41,400 nt of DNA from Chloroflexota bacterium (lineage in GTDB: Bacteria > Chloroflexota > Dehalococcoidia > UBA2979), in the NCBI GenBank assembly GCA_002707835.1, contig PANZ01000012.1, positions 8,320-49,719 on the forward strand, read 5' to 3'. Below are positions 22,494-31,591 of the stretch, piece by piece. A program made the translations under genes and the position numbers. Numbering within the stretch: position 1 is the stretch's first letter; every line of letters starts with the position of its first letter. The notes below the pieces were generated by a model. The model had not been told where the DNA came from, made no database searches, and saw nothing but the letters and a program-made list of their open reading frames with translations.

Positions 22494-25400
22494 TCACTCC
22501 GTAGCAAGATGCCTATATAGTGTAGGCAAACGTCGAGGCAATGATTCAATATTATCAACCACTTCATAGCCAATATCATCACACATCTGTTTTAAATAAT
22601 CATGACCTTCTTTATCTACTGTAATCAGGAATGGAGTAATTCCTTTTCGTTTAGCTTCATTTAAAGCTTGCTTAGTATCATGCACTGCATATTCTTTTTC
22701 GGTTCGATCACGACCATAGCCATGGTCTTGAGGACGGCCATCTGAAACCATAATTAGAATTTTAACTTTAGCGTCATGATCATCTAATTTTTGTATCGTA
22801 TGACGAATAGCAGGACCCATTCGGGTTGATCTAACAGGATCAATTTTATCGATGCGCTTTCTTACACGATCATTAAAATCTTCTTCTAAATCTTTTATTA
22901 CATGAAATTCTACATTATCTCTTCCATAACCCGAAAATCCATAAATACCATATGAATCACCTATGGCTTCTAAAGCTTCAACAACTAATACAGTCGACTC
23001 CTTCTCTAAATCAATAATACGTTTAGGAGGCTCTATAGCTTGGCGTGCTCTCCGCTGAGCCAACCATTGGAAATATTTTGAAGGATCATCTTGAAAATCT
23101 TCTTCTTCTTCCTGATATTTTTGACGTTGTTTTTCTATTTCTTCGTCTGTAGAAGCTGACATATCCAATAAAAATGCAACAGCAACATCACGTTCGATTT
23201 TATTTCGTCTGGTATAAATTTGTGCAAGTGGCCCTACTCCAGCTTTTTTATCGACATAAAATTGTATTGCCTCATCAAGATCTATCTCATGCCCATCTTC
23301 CAAGCGCTTAATCTTCCTAAAACTTTCGGGTCGCATTAATTCAAATTGTCTTCGAGTTTCCATTACTAAACCATGATGCTTTTGTAAAATATCTTGATAA
23401 TAATCCAACTCACCTTCATCACCAAGACGCTCTCCCACCCTACACCATCGAGGTCGATAATCAGAGGCTCGGAAATCCCATTCATCATAATAAAACCAAT
23501 CAATTTCTACAGGTAGTTCCTCATCATCTCCACCATCACCACCACCACGTTCATCACCAGATTCACCACTTTGCTCTTTAGGTTCACCAGCAGGAGTACC
23601 TGCATCTTTTTCTAAATTATCGAGGAACATTCCTAAACTAGAAGCAAGATCACCCTCTGCCCATTCATTAATTGTTATTTCGACTGAATTTTGTAGTAAT
23701 TCCATCAATTGTTCTTTAGTTAATGGAGATGCTGTACCATCAGTCTGTCCTTGTTGCTGATCTTTCAATTTCATCATCAGTTGAACTAATTCTGGTTTAA
23801 ATTCACCTCGGAATTCAGGTTGGTCAGGATTTTCAAAATCAAGTTCTTCACCACTAGCAGGCATAGGTGCCTCGCCACCTTCACCACCACCAGGCATGTC
23901 AGGTGCAATTTGTATCATTTCCTCATCAGGAGGCTCCCATTCAACATCAGCAGATTCTAGAGGAATATTAGGAATTAAGACTGCAATATCATAAAGTGCT
24001 GATGCAACTTCAGCAGAATCTTGAACGGTTGCATCTTCCAGATTCACTATTTGGAGTGCTCTGATCCCTTTTTGCATAGTTGTATACTGATCTTGTGGCC
24101 AGCGAATAGTATCTGGACGCCCTAGAGAAGCTCTTAACAAATTTTCAACAAATGCTTGTCGAAGTCCCATCGCACGCACTTCAGGACGTCGATCTACTTC
24201 CCAATTTTGAAGACGTTGCAACCACTTACGAATACCACCATATTCACGATCAACATAAGATCCCACACGAGTATCTTCGACGATAGTAAAAATACCTGAA
24301 ATCAAGAGGCGATCATCAAATAAGTTAAAGTACCTTTGTATCTCTGTACTAACTGTCTGAGAAGATCTGTCGTCTTCTTCATTTTCGACATCAGAAGAAA
24401 GTCTATGCTGCAATTGATCAGATTCTCTTAACTCAGCACTTGATTCAGTATGCTGCCCATTAATATTAAATGTATAATTAAAAGAACCAAACTCTAATCG
24501 TCCTGTTTGATGAGTGGTAAAGACTTTATAGACTTGGAAATTTGAATCTTGTTCTTCAAAAGTATTAACAAAAGGAGGAAGATAAATAGTAGTACCTTCA
24601 GTAGTAGGTGCAGCTTCGGAGATCCAACCAATATTACGATCAACAAGATCTTCTGACGATAGAACTGCAACTTGTTCACCAGATAGAGCTTTAGCATACA
24701 TTCGTAACATACTACTCACACTAGGCAATTCGACTCGCGCTGATAAAGCTGCAAGCATTTCTTCAGCCCGCGATGACTCCAATCTAAAATAAGCTTCAGC
24801 CCCTTCGGCATTACCCATTTTTAATAGTTCAACACCAACCTCAGACCAACGTTCCATTTGTTCTGTAGTTAATCGCGATCGTACAAAAGGTGCAGATTTG
24901 AGATATTCCATCGAAGCTATAGCGCTACTTGGTGCAATATTAGTAGCAAATATTAATAATGCCTTTTGATCTTCAAGTGGAATTTCTTCTAATGATTGAG
25001 CAGCATCAACAAATAAAGGAAAACCTTGACGCCCAACATCCATAGTTACTTTTGAGGCAAGATCCAAAAAAATTGTCCGTTCATGCGATGAAATACTTTC
25101 AATTAATTTTGGTCCCCTCTCAAAATATAAACGTGTGTCCGCCCAGGAAGCTCTAGTGACAGATTTAGCAAATAAAAGAAAAGGTTCGCGATCTTCTTCA
25201 GCAAGATTAGAAAAAATATCATATGAACTTTCTAATACACTATTAGCCAATTCATAAGATCTTTCGGTCAATTGATCGATAATATCAACTAAACGATCGA
25301 TAAGTTCTAAAGATAATACGTTCAGTAGAGATGCACTTTGCTGGAAATATAATGCAGCAAGAGCTATAGACTTCCAATTTCCTCTACATAAACGCTGACC

Positions 25401-25781
25401 TTGTTTAGCCCATTTATCAAGTTCATCAAAATTTAATGAATCTAGAGCAATTGGTGTTGCCTTAATAAATGCCACAGACATCAAAGATGCGTCGGTTGCT
25501 AAATACGTTCCTATCTCAGACCATTGTTTTAACTCTGAAAAAGTAAGTTTTTTAGCCACTTCAGGACTAACGCGAAAAAATTCAGAGGTAGCTTCCCACG
25601 ATCTAAGTGAATGGTGAGCAAGGCTTACTCCGATTTTAACCCACTGTTCTAATTGAGATTGATCATATATTTCTGACAATCCTTGCAATCCTTGCAAAAG
25701 ATCATCAGGCAAAGAGGCACCAAATCCTTTTAATTCTTGCGAATATTGATCATGAAGTGCTTCGACAGAAGACATTTCCAA
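22494..25781 (-). CDS. Large VWA-domain protein, NorD/CbbO-like, with N-terminal helical repeats
   Basis: C-terminal VWA: VAVAFLLDMSASTDEEIE (MIDAS DxSxS), ILIMVSDGRPQDHGYGRDRTEKEYAVHDTKQALNEAKRKGITPFLITVD; adjacent MoxR-type partner. Confidence 0.88.
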   Translation of the reverse strand: MEMSSVEALHDQYSQELKGFGASLPDDLLQGLQGLSEIYDQSQLEQWVKIGVSLAHHSLRSWEATSEFFRVSPEVAKKLTFSELKQWSEIGTYLATDASLMSVAFIKATPIALDSLNFDELDKWAKQGQRLCRGNWKSIALAALYFQQSASLLNVLSLELIDRLVDIIDQLTERSYELANSVLESSYDIFSNLAEEDREPFLLFAKSVTRASWADTRLYFERGPKLIESISSHERTIFLDLASKVTMDVGRQGFPLFVDAAQSLEEIPLEDQKALLIFATNIAPSSAIASMEYLKSAPFVRSRLTTEQMERWSEVGVELLKMGNAEGAEAYFRLESSRAEEMLAALSARVELPSVSSMLRMYAKALSGEQVAVLSSEDLVDRNIGWISEAAPTTEGTTIYLPPFVNTFEEQDSNFQVYKVFTTHQTGRLEFGSFNYTFNINGQHTESSAELRESDQLQHRLSSDVENEEDDRSSQTVSTEIQRYFNLFDDRLLISGIFTIVEDTRVGSYVDREYGGIRKWLQRLQNWEVDRRPEVRAMGLRQAFVENLLRASLGRPDTIRWPQDQYTTMQKGIRALQIVNLEDATVQDSAEVASALYDIAVLIPNIPLESADVEWEPPDEEMIQIAPDMPGGGEGGEAPMPASGEELDFENPDQPEFRGEFKPELVQLMMKLKDQQQGQTDGTASPLTKEQLMELLQNSVEITINEWAEGDLASSLGMFLDNLEKDAGTPAGEPKEQSGESGDERGGGDGGDDEELPVEIDWFYYDEWDFRASDYRPRWCRVGERLGDEGELDYYQDILQKHHGLVMETRRQFELMRPESFRKIKRLEDGHEIDLDEAIQFYVDKKAGVGPLAQIYTRRNKIERDVAVAFLLDMSASTDEEIEKQRQKYQEEEEDFQDDPSKYFQWLAQRRARQAIEPPKRIIDLEKESTVLVVEALEAIGDSYGIYGFSGYGRDNVEFHVIKDLEEDFNDRVRKRIDKIDPVRSTRMGPAIRHTIQKLDDHDAKVKILIMVSDGRPQDHGYGRDRTEKEYAVHDTKQALNEAKRKGITPFLITVDKEGHDYLKQMCDDIGYEVVDNIESLPRRLPTLYRHLATE

Positions 25782-25784
25782 TTT

Positions 25785-26657
25785 CTATTCTTCAAAAATT
25801 GAGGTGACAACCTCTTCAATAGATCTCTGTACTTCAAGATCATCTGTTAATGCCCAAACAACAGCTACTTCACATGCACGACGTGGTGATATACCTTGAT
25901 GAATTAGTTTACCAGCATAAACCAACAGTCGAGTCGAAACTCCTTCTCCAAGACCATGCTCTTTTAGATTCCGAACCTTCTCAGCAAGCTTAGCTAATTC
26001 AGATGCAATAGATGGATTTACACCTGACTCCTTAGTAATAATCTCAGTTTCTTGATCACGATCAGGGTATCCGAATTCAATTGCAATAAAACGTTGTCGT
26101 GTAGAATGCTTTAAGTCCTTCAAAGCAGATTGATATCCAGGGTTGTAAGACATAACTAATATAAACCCATCAGCTGCTTCTAATAATTCACCTCTTTTTT
26201 CAACCGGTAACAATCTACGATAATCTGTAAGAGGATGTATCAGGACAGTAGTATCTTTTCGAGCTTCAACTACTTCATCTAAATAACAAATTGCACCAAC
26301 TTTAGTAGCGCGAGTAATGGGGCCATCAACCCACCGTGTCTCTTCACCTTCAAGTAAATATCTTCCAACAAGATCTGATGCTGTTAAATCTTCATGACAA
26401 GCTACAGTAATTAATGGAACACCACTTTGACCATCTTGAATATTTTTGTGAAGCTTCCATGACATGTATTCAATAAAACGTGTTTTCCCGACCCCTGTAG
26501 GACCTTTCAACAAAACCGGTATTTTTTGTTCATATGCCGATTCAAAAAGTTCTACTTCATCTGAGATAGGCAAATAAAAAGGTTCTTCACTGATACGAAA
26601 ATCCTCTACTGCCAACTGTTTAAAACCTTGTGATTGTTCTGTAGTAGTCAAAAGCAC
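25785..26657 (-). CDS. NorQ/CbbQ-like MoxR AAA+ ATPase (GTG start)
   Basis: [115 protein letters not shown]. Confidence 0.94.
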   Translation of the reverse strand: MLLTTTEQSQGFKQLAVEDFRISEEPFYLPISDEVELFESAYEQKIPVLLKGPTGVGKTRFIEYMSWKLHKNIQDGQSGVPLITVACHEDLTASDLVGRYLLEGEETRWVDGPITRATKVGAICYLDEVVEARKDTTVLIHPLTDYRRLLPVEKRGELLEAADGFILVMSYNPGYQSALKDLKHSTRQRFIAIEFGYPDRDQETEIITKESGVNPSIASELAKLAEKVRNLKEHGLGEGVSTRLLVYAGKLIHQGISPRRACEVAVVWALTDDLEVQRSIEEVVTSIFEE

Positions 26658-26674
26658 CCCTCCACATATTTCAT

Positions 26675-26697
26675 TTGGAGAAGTTTAATCTCTCCAA
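26675..26697. repeat. Hairpin between coaE and the NorQ/CbbQ-like gene
   Basis: TTGGAGA-AGTTTAATC-TCTCCAA, perfect 7-bp arms, 9-nt loop. Confidence 0.75.
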
Positions 26698-26720
26698 CCT
26701 TACAAACAAGAATTACTGCC

Positions 26721-27329
26721 TTAATTTGATGTTCTTTTAAGAAATCGTTTCCAATGATACTCAACACGACTACGAAGTTTTTCTTCATCTTCGGAATTAT
26801 CAAATTTTACATCCGCATATTCGATACGTTCTTTATTAGTCATTTGAGACTCGATACGCTTAATCGCATCTTCACGTGAAAGGCCATTTCGTGCTTCCAA
26901 CCGATCAATTGCTTTATCAATTTTAGTTGTCACCACCCAAACCTCATCGACCATATCTTGCCAACCAGCTTCAATTAAAACTGCAGCCTCGAAAATAATT
27001 GATACGTCTGAATTATTCTCACTTATTTCTGAAAATTCTAATTCGGCCATGCGTCGTATCTCCGGCCAAGCAATACTAGTTAACAAATCCATCTGTTCAG
27101 GAGAACCAAAAACCTTGCCACCAAGAATTCTTCTATCAATTGTCCCGTCATCCGCAACAAGATCATGTCCAAATGTATTTACGATCTTTTCGAAACCTGG
27201 GGTATCAGGTTCATAAACTTTATGACCAAGTAAATCTGCATCAACAATCGATGCACCTAGATCTCTGAGATATCTAGAAGCTGTTGACTTACCCGAAGCA
27301 ATTCCACCTGTAAGACCAATAATAGCCAT
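26721..27329 (-). CDS. coaE: Dephospho-CoA kinase
   Basis: MAIIGLTGGIASGKSTASRYLRDLGASIVDADLLGH, DLLTSIAWPEIRR, AVLIEAGWQDMVDEVWVV, RNGLSREDAIKRIESQM. Confidence 0.95.
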   Translation of the reverse strand: MAIIGLTGGIASGKSTASRYLRDLGASIVDADLLGHKVYEPDTPGFEKIVNTFGHDLVADDGTIDRRILGGKVFGSPEQMDLLTSIAWPEIRRMAELEFSEISENNSDVSIIFEAAVLIEAGWQDMVDEVWVVTTKIDKAIDRLEARNGLSREDAIKRIESQMTNKERIEYADVKFDNSEDEEKLRSRVEYHWKRFLKRTSN

Positions 27330-27452
27330 ATAATCTACTTTCAATTCAATAAACTATGTATCACTCTGACTAGTACGTGATTGTATGAGTAAGGATCTAG
27401 CAAAGCAACAGTATTTTATCAATAACACTAGAAGATCATTACTAGCATCAAT

Positions 27453-27475
27453 TAATTATTGCATAGCAATAATTA
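27453..27475. terminator. Hairpin just downstream of etfA; possible terminator or 3'-end stabiliser
   Basis: TAATTATTGC-ATA-GCAATAATTA: perfect 10-bp stem, 3-nt loop, 3 nt beyond the etfA stop; no strong U-tract on the minus strand. Confidence 0.45.
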
Positions 27476-27478
27476 TCT

Positions 27479-28447
27479 CTAACTTTGAGCCTTAACTGCT
27501 TCAATCAGCGCTGGTAGTACAGCTTTATAATCACCAACTATCCCATATTTAGCGTTTTGAAAAATGTTTGCTTCAGGATCTCTATTAATTGCAATGATCA
27601 TCTTTGACCCAGAACAACCAGCCATATGTTGACTAGCACCAGAAATTGCGATTGCAACATAAAGATCTGGAGTAACTACTTTCCCTGTCAATCCTACCTG
27701 TTGACTAACAGGATACCAACCTAAATCGCAAGCAGCACGAGAAGCACCAACTGCTGCTCGATTCGAACCAAAAGCCGCTGCAAGATTTTCAACATCTTCA
27801 AATCCTTCAGGTCCTCCAAGACCACGGCCACCAGAAACGACGATAGGAGCATCTGTAATTGCCAAACCCTCAGCTTCAGCAACTTCACGACCTTCAATAG
27901 TTGTTCGAGATTCTGAAGGTGCAGGTAATTCAATCACTTCACCAGAAGCACCAGACTGAAGTGGTAGTGCTTCAAAAGCTTTAGCACGAACTGTTGCAAT
28001 TACAGGACTGGTAGCAAAACTATAATCAGCAAGGGCATTACCACCGTAACACGGACGTGTAACTCTAATCTCACCATTATCTGAACGAACATCCACACAA
28101 TCCATAGCAGCAGCAGTACCTTGTCGTGCAGCTAAACGTGGAGCCAAATCGCGACCAACAGTACTTTGAGCAACCAAAATTACGTCTATACTCTCAAGTG
28201 TAGATTCAATGGCAGCAACCCATTGATCAGAATTATATTCCGTATAGCCGTCATCATCATTCACAAATACTTTGCCAGCACCCGCTTCAAAGGCTTGCTG
28301 AGTAGCATCAGCCGCACTACTTCCAAGTAATGCAACAGAGACTAATCCACCTTCTGCCAATCGAGTCGACTGACCAATCAACTCAGCAGTAGTAGCAGTT
28401 ATTTCACTATCTGCGTGTTCACCAATAACTAAAATATTTTTTGCCAT
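27479..28447 (-). CDS. etfA: Electron transfer flavoprotein alpha subunit
   Basis: IVVSGGRGLGGPEGF, VGASRAACDLGWYPVSQQVGLTGKVVTPDLYVAIAISGASQHMAGCSGSKMIIAINRDPEANIFQNAKYGIVGDYKAVLPAL. Confidence 0.97.
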   Translation of the reverse strand: MAKNILVIGEHADSEITATTAELIGQSTRLAEGGLVSVALLGSSAADATQQAFEAGAGKVFVNDDDGYTEYNSDQWVAAIESTLESIDVILVAQSTVGRDLAPRLAARQGTAAAMDCVDVRSDNGEIRVTRPCYGGNALADYSFATSPVIATVRAKAFEALPLQSGASGEVIELPAPSESRTTIEGREVAEAEGLAITDAPIVVSGGRGLGGPEGFEDVENLAAAFGSNRAAVGASRAACDLGWYPVSQQVGLTGKVVTPDLYVAIAISGASQHMAGCSGSKMIIAINRDPEANIFQNAKYGIVGDYKAVLPALIEAVKAQS

Positions 28448-28470
28448 TTTTTGTCTCTCTCTAACTAAAA

Positions 28471-29277
28471 CTACAGTACTTTATCCGCAACAAGCTTCGC
28501 GATTAAATTCGTAGCCTGTTCCTCAGGAGTCTCACCATCTATTATCTCAACTTGAGAATCTGATTGAGGGATATAAAGTTTTTCTAATTTCAATCGTGCA
28601 CCAGAAGAACCCACTTCACTAGGATCCAAACCTAACTGGTCATGAGTCATCGTAGTCACAGTTTTCTTAGCAGCTTGCATAATTTGCTGTAATTTAGGAT
28701 ACCGAGGTTCACCAAATTCATTAGAGACCGTCACTACCGCAGGAAGTGCTTGAGATACCGTCTCAAATCCGTCTGCCATTACTCGGGTAGTTTTCATCGA
28801 GCCATCAGATATTTCTACGCCTTTAGCAAGTATTGCAGCAGGCCATCCAAGCTCTTCAGCAACAAGTAATCCTACTTGTCCTACATCCCAGTCAGCAGCT
28901 TGTCGTCCACAAAAGATAGCATCAACATCACCTAGGTTACTTATCGCAGCAGCAAGTACCTTTGCAGTAGTATGAGAATCACCACCTTCGAAAGCATCGT
29001 CCTGTAAAAGGACGCCTTCATCAGCTCCCATTGCTAAGACTTGTTTAATTGCAGCTTGAGCACTTTCAGCACCAACTGACAAAACTGTAATTTTGGCTTC
29101 ATCACCCAATGCCTCTTTGATCTGTAGGGCAGCTTCAGCAGCAATACCATCGTACTGGCTTAAAACAGGTTGAAAACCTTGAGCAGGAACAACGGTATTC
29201 GTGGATTCATCAATTTTAAATGCCGAAGGTGGAGTCTCCGGATCTGGTATTTGTTTGGCACATACTACAAAATGCAT
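28471..29277 (-). CDS. etfB: Electron transfer flavoprotein beta subunit
   Basis: VCAKQIPDPETPP, SQYDGIAAEAALQIKEALG, FCGRQAADWDVGQVGLLVAEELGWPAA, GGAGG-type RBS GGAGG upstream of ATG 29277. Confidence 0.96.
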   Translation of the reverse strand: MHFVVCAKQIPDPETPPSAFKIDESTNTVVPAQGFQPVLSQYDGIAAEAALQIKEALGDEAKITVLSVGAESAQAAIKQVLAMGADEGVLLQDDAFEGGDSHTTAKVLAAAISNLGDVDAIFCGRQAADWDVGQVGLLVAEELGWPAAILAKGVEISDGSMKTTRVMADGFETVSQALPAVVTVSNEFGEPRYPKLQQIMQAAKKTVTTMTHDQLGLDPSEVGSSGARLKLEKLYIPQSDSQVEIIDGETPEEQATNLIAKLVADKVL

Positions 29278-29350
29278 AATATTCCTCCGTACTAACAAAA
29301 CAACTTAAATTACAATAACTTCATCTCGAACTGTCATCTACTAAATGTAA

Positions 29351-31546
29351 CTATACTTCAGTAATTTCTTCTAAATTATCCTGATTACCAAAAACAGCAA
29401 GTTCTAAAATTTCCGCCACATCAAAGGGTTCAATTCTACCTACTTCTTCTGGGTGCATGGCTGGCACACCATCTTCAAACATCTGAATACAAAAAGGGCA
29501 ATTAGAAATTACTTTACTAGCACCAGTGGCTATAGCTTCTTCACTACGCACATGGTTTACTCTTCTTTCGCCGACTTCTTCCTGCCACATATTTCCACCG
29601 CCAGCACCACAACAAAGACCTTTACTCATATTTCTTTGCATCTCTTGGACATTTGCTCCTGGAACAAAATCTAGAATCTGCCTAGGAGCATCATAAACAC
29701 CATTTATTCGACCCAAGTAACACGAATCGTGATAGGTGACAGTTTCAGGTAATTCATGTTGTACTTTCAAAGCACCTGATTGTAGTTGAGAATTTAAAAA
29801 TTCAGTATGGTGGAACACTTCAAAATGTCCATCAAATTGAGGATATTCATTTTTAAATGTATTAAAACAATGCGGACAATTAGTTATAACTTTCTGAACA
29901 TTTTTCTCTTTAAAAGTACCAATTAATTGTTCTGCCAAGATTTGATAGAGATATTCATTACCTAACCTTCTAGCGGGATCGCCGTTGCAAGTTTCTTCTT
30001 GGCCAAGAACACCAAAAGATGAGCCAGCTTCCTTCAGTAGCCTAAACACTGCTTTTGTGATCGGTAAATTTCTTTCTACTAAAGAACCTGAACATCCAAC
30101 CCAGTATAGGTAATCTTGTGTACCGTCAAAAATAGGCACATCACCTAAACCATCCATCCATGTAGTTCGTTCTAGCGCTGTGCCACTCCAAGGATGCCCT
30201 CTCATTTCAATATTTTGCAATGCAGCTTGAGCCGTTTGTGGTAACCGAGCTTCATCCATTACTAAAAATCTGCGCATATCAACAATAGTTGGAACATGTT
30301 CTATCATTACAGGGCATTCTTGTACACAGGCACCACAGGTACGACAAGCCCAAAGCGTCTCATCATGAATCACTTCACCAACCATAGAAATTGGTGATAC
30401 CGATCTGGTATCACCACCCTCATTACCTATTTTTTGTATCGATGGACCAACGGAAGCCAAATGACCCTTTAAGTCTTGGATAAGATGCATAGGAGATAAT
30501 GGTTGACCAGCTATATTTGCCGGACATACATCCGTACACCTTCCACATCGAACACATGCGTCCAATTCAAAAAGCTGCTTCCAAGAAAAGTCTTGAATAT
30601 AACCAACCCCAAAAATTTCTTGCTCTTCAATATTAGGAATTGTCGACAAACGTCCAGGGGAGTCGGTACGTAATAAAAATGCATTGATCGGTGCAAAGAA
30701 AAGATGATCTAATCTTGTGAAAACTATCAAAGCCAGCCAGGAAAAAGCCAAAACGATATGTGTCCACCACATCGCACTGTGACTCCACAATATTTGATTA
30801 TCATTCATTGCAAAAATTTCAAAAAAATTAGCCAGAACATACGACACGAAAGACCATTTTGCCCAGTCGGGATATTGGGTTAATTCTGTTACTTCAATTC
30901 GAAAAGCTTCCACAAAAAATCCAGAAAGCAGCACTAGGCCCAAGCCGACAATAATAAGATGATCTTCTGGACGTTCATCCCAACGTATTCGAGAAAAATC
31001 TACAAAATATCGACGCCACATTGCCATACCAACACCTATTAACCCTATTAATCCAAACAAATCTCCATAAAAAGAAAAAAATAAATAATAAGGTCCGTGC
31101 AAAAAATTAAGAGGTGTATCATCTTCAATAGCAACTTGAGCAGTAACAAGCGTTAAGACAATAATAGATGAAGAAATAGACCAATGCATAACTGCTGCGT
31201 AACGATCACGCCTGACTTTATCTTGTGCAACGCCTAAACGAAAAACATTCTTAAGTCGGTGCGGTAGGTTAGCAAAAACACTTTCTGGTGTATCCTTACC
31301 TAAGCGCCACAATGTAGCATGTCGCACTAACCCATAGACTAACAAACTTACTAAAGAAGCCATGAAAACATATACCGACCAAGGATGAGCAACATTAAAA
31401 AATGACTCACGCCCAGCACCTTCAGGAGAACTAAACTGCATAGCTAAATAAAGGCCACCTAGACTAAGCGCTATAGCAGGCATCCACCATTTGCCAATCA
31501 GTTGAGATTGTAATCGATTATTTTGAATAGAAGATTCATCTGCCAT
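29351..31546 (-). CDS. Membrane Fe-S oxidoreductase (cytochrome b-like + 2x[4Fe-4S] + CCG domains), putative ETF:menaquinone oxidoreductase
   Basis: N-terminal TM segments with heme-type His; CVRCGRCTDVCPANIAGQPL and CRTCGACVQECPVMIEHV ferredoxin motifs; GLCCGAGGGNMW and ISNCPFC cysteine-rich domain; upstream of etfBA. Confidence 0.88.
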   Translation of the reverse strand: MADESSIQNNRLQSQLIGKWWMPAIALSLGGLYLAMQFSSPEGAGRESFFNVAHPWSVYVFMASLVSLLVYGLVRHATLWRLGKDTPESVFANLPHRLKNVFRLGVAQDKVRRDRYAAVMHWSISSSIIVLTLVTAQVAIEDDTPLNFLHGPYYLFFSFYGDLFGLIGLIGVGMAMWRRYFVDFSRIRWDERPEDHLIIVGLGLVLLSGFFVEAFRIEVTELTQYPDWAKWSFVSYVLANFFEIFAMNDNQILWSHSAMWWTHIVLAFSWLALIVFTRLDHLFFAPINAFLLRTDSPGRLSTIPNIEEQEIFGVGYIQDFSWKQLFELDACVRCGRCTDVCPANIAGQPLSPMHLIQDLKGHLASVGPSIQKIGNEGGDTRSVSPISMVGEVIHDETLWACRTCGACVQECPVMIEHVPTIVDMRRFLVMDEARLPQTAQAALQNIEMRGHPWSGTALERTTWMDGLGDVPIFDGTQDYLYWVGCSGSLVERNLPITKAVFRLLKEAGSSFGVLGQEETCNGDPARRLGNEYLYQILAEQLIGTFKEKNVQKVITNCPHCFNTFKNEYPQFDGHFEVFHHTEFLNSQLQSGALKVQHELPETVTYHDSCYLGRINGVYDAPRQILDFVPGANVQEMQRNMSKGLCCGAGGGNMWQEEVGERRVNHVRSEEAIATGASKVISNCPFCIQMFEDGVPAMHPEEVGRIEPFDVAEILELAVFGNQDNLEEITEV

Positions 31547-31591
31547 TAATAATCACCACTTTAAACATGAACATATATCCTATTTCCATAT

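Noticed and set aside
23500-23620. Triplet-like CACCATCACC repeat tract
   Set aside because: Encodes the Gly/Asp/Glu-rich linker of the VWA protein (GDERGGGDGGDDEE); ordinary low-complexity coding sequence.
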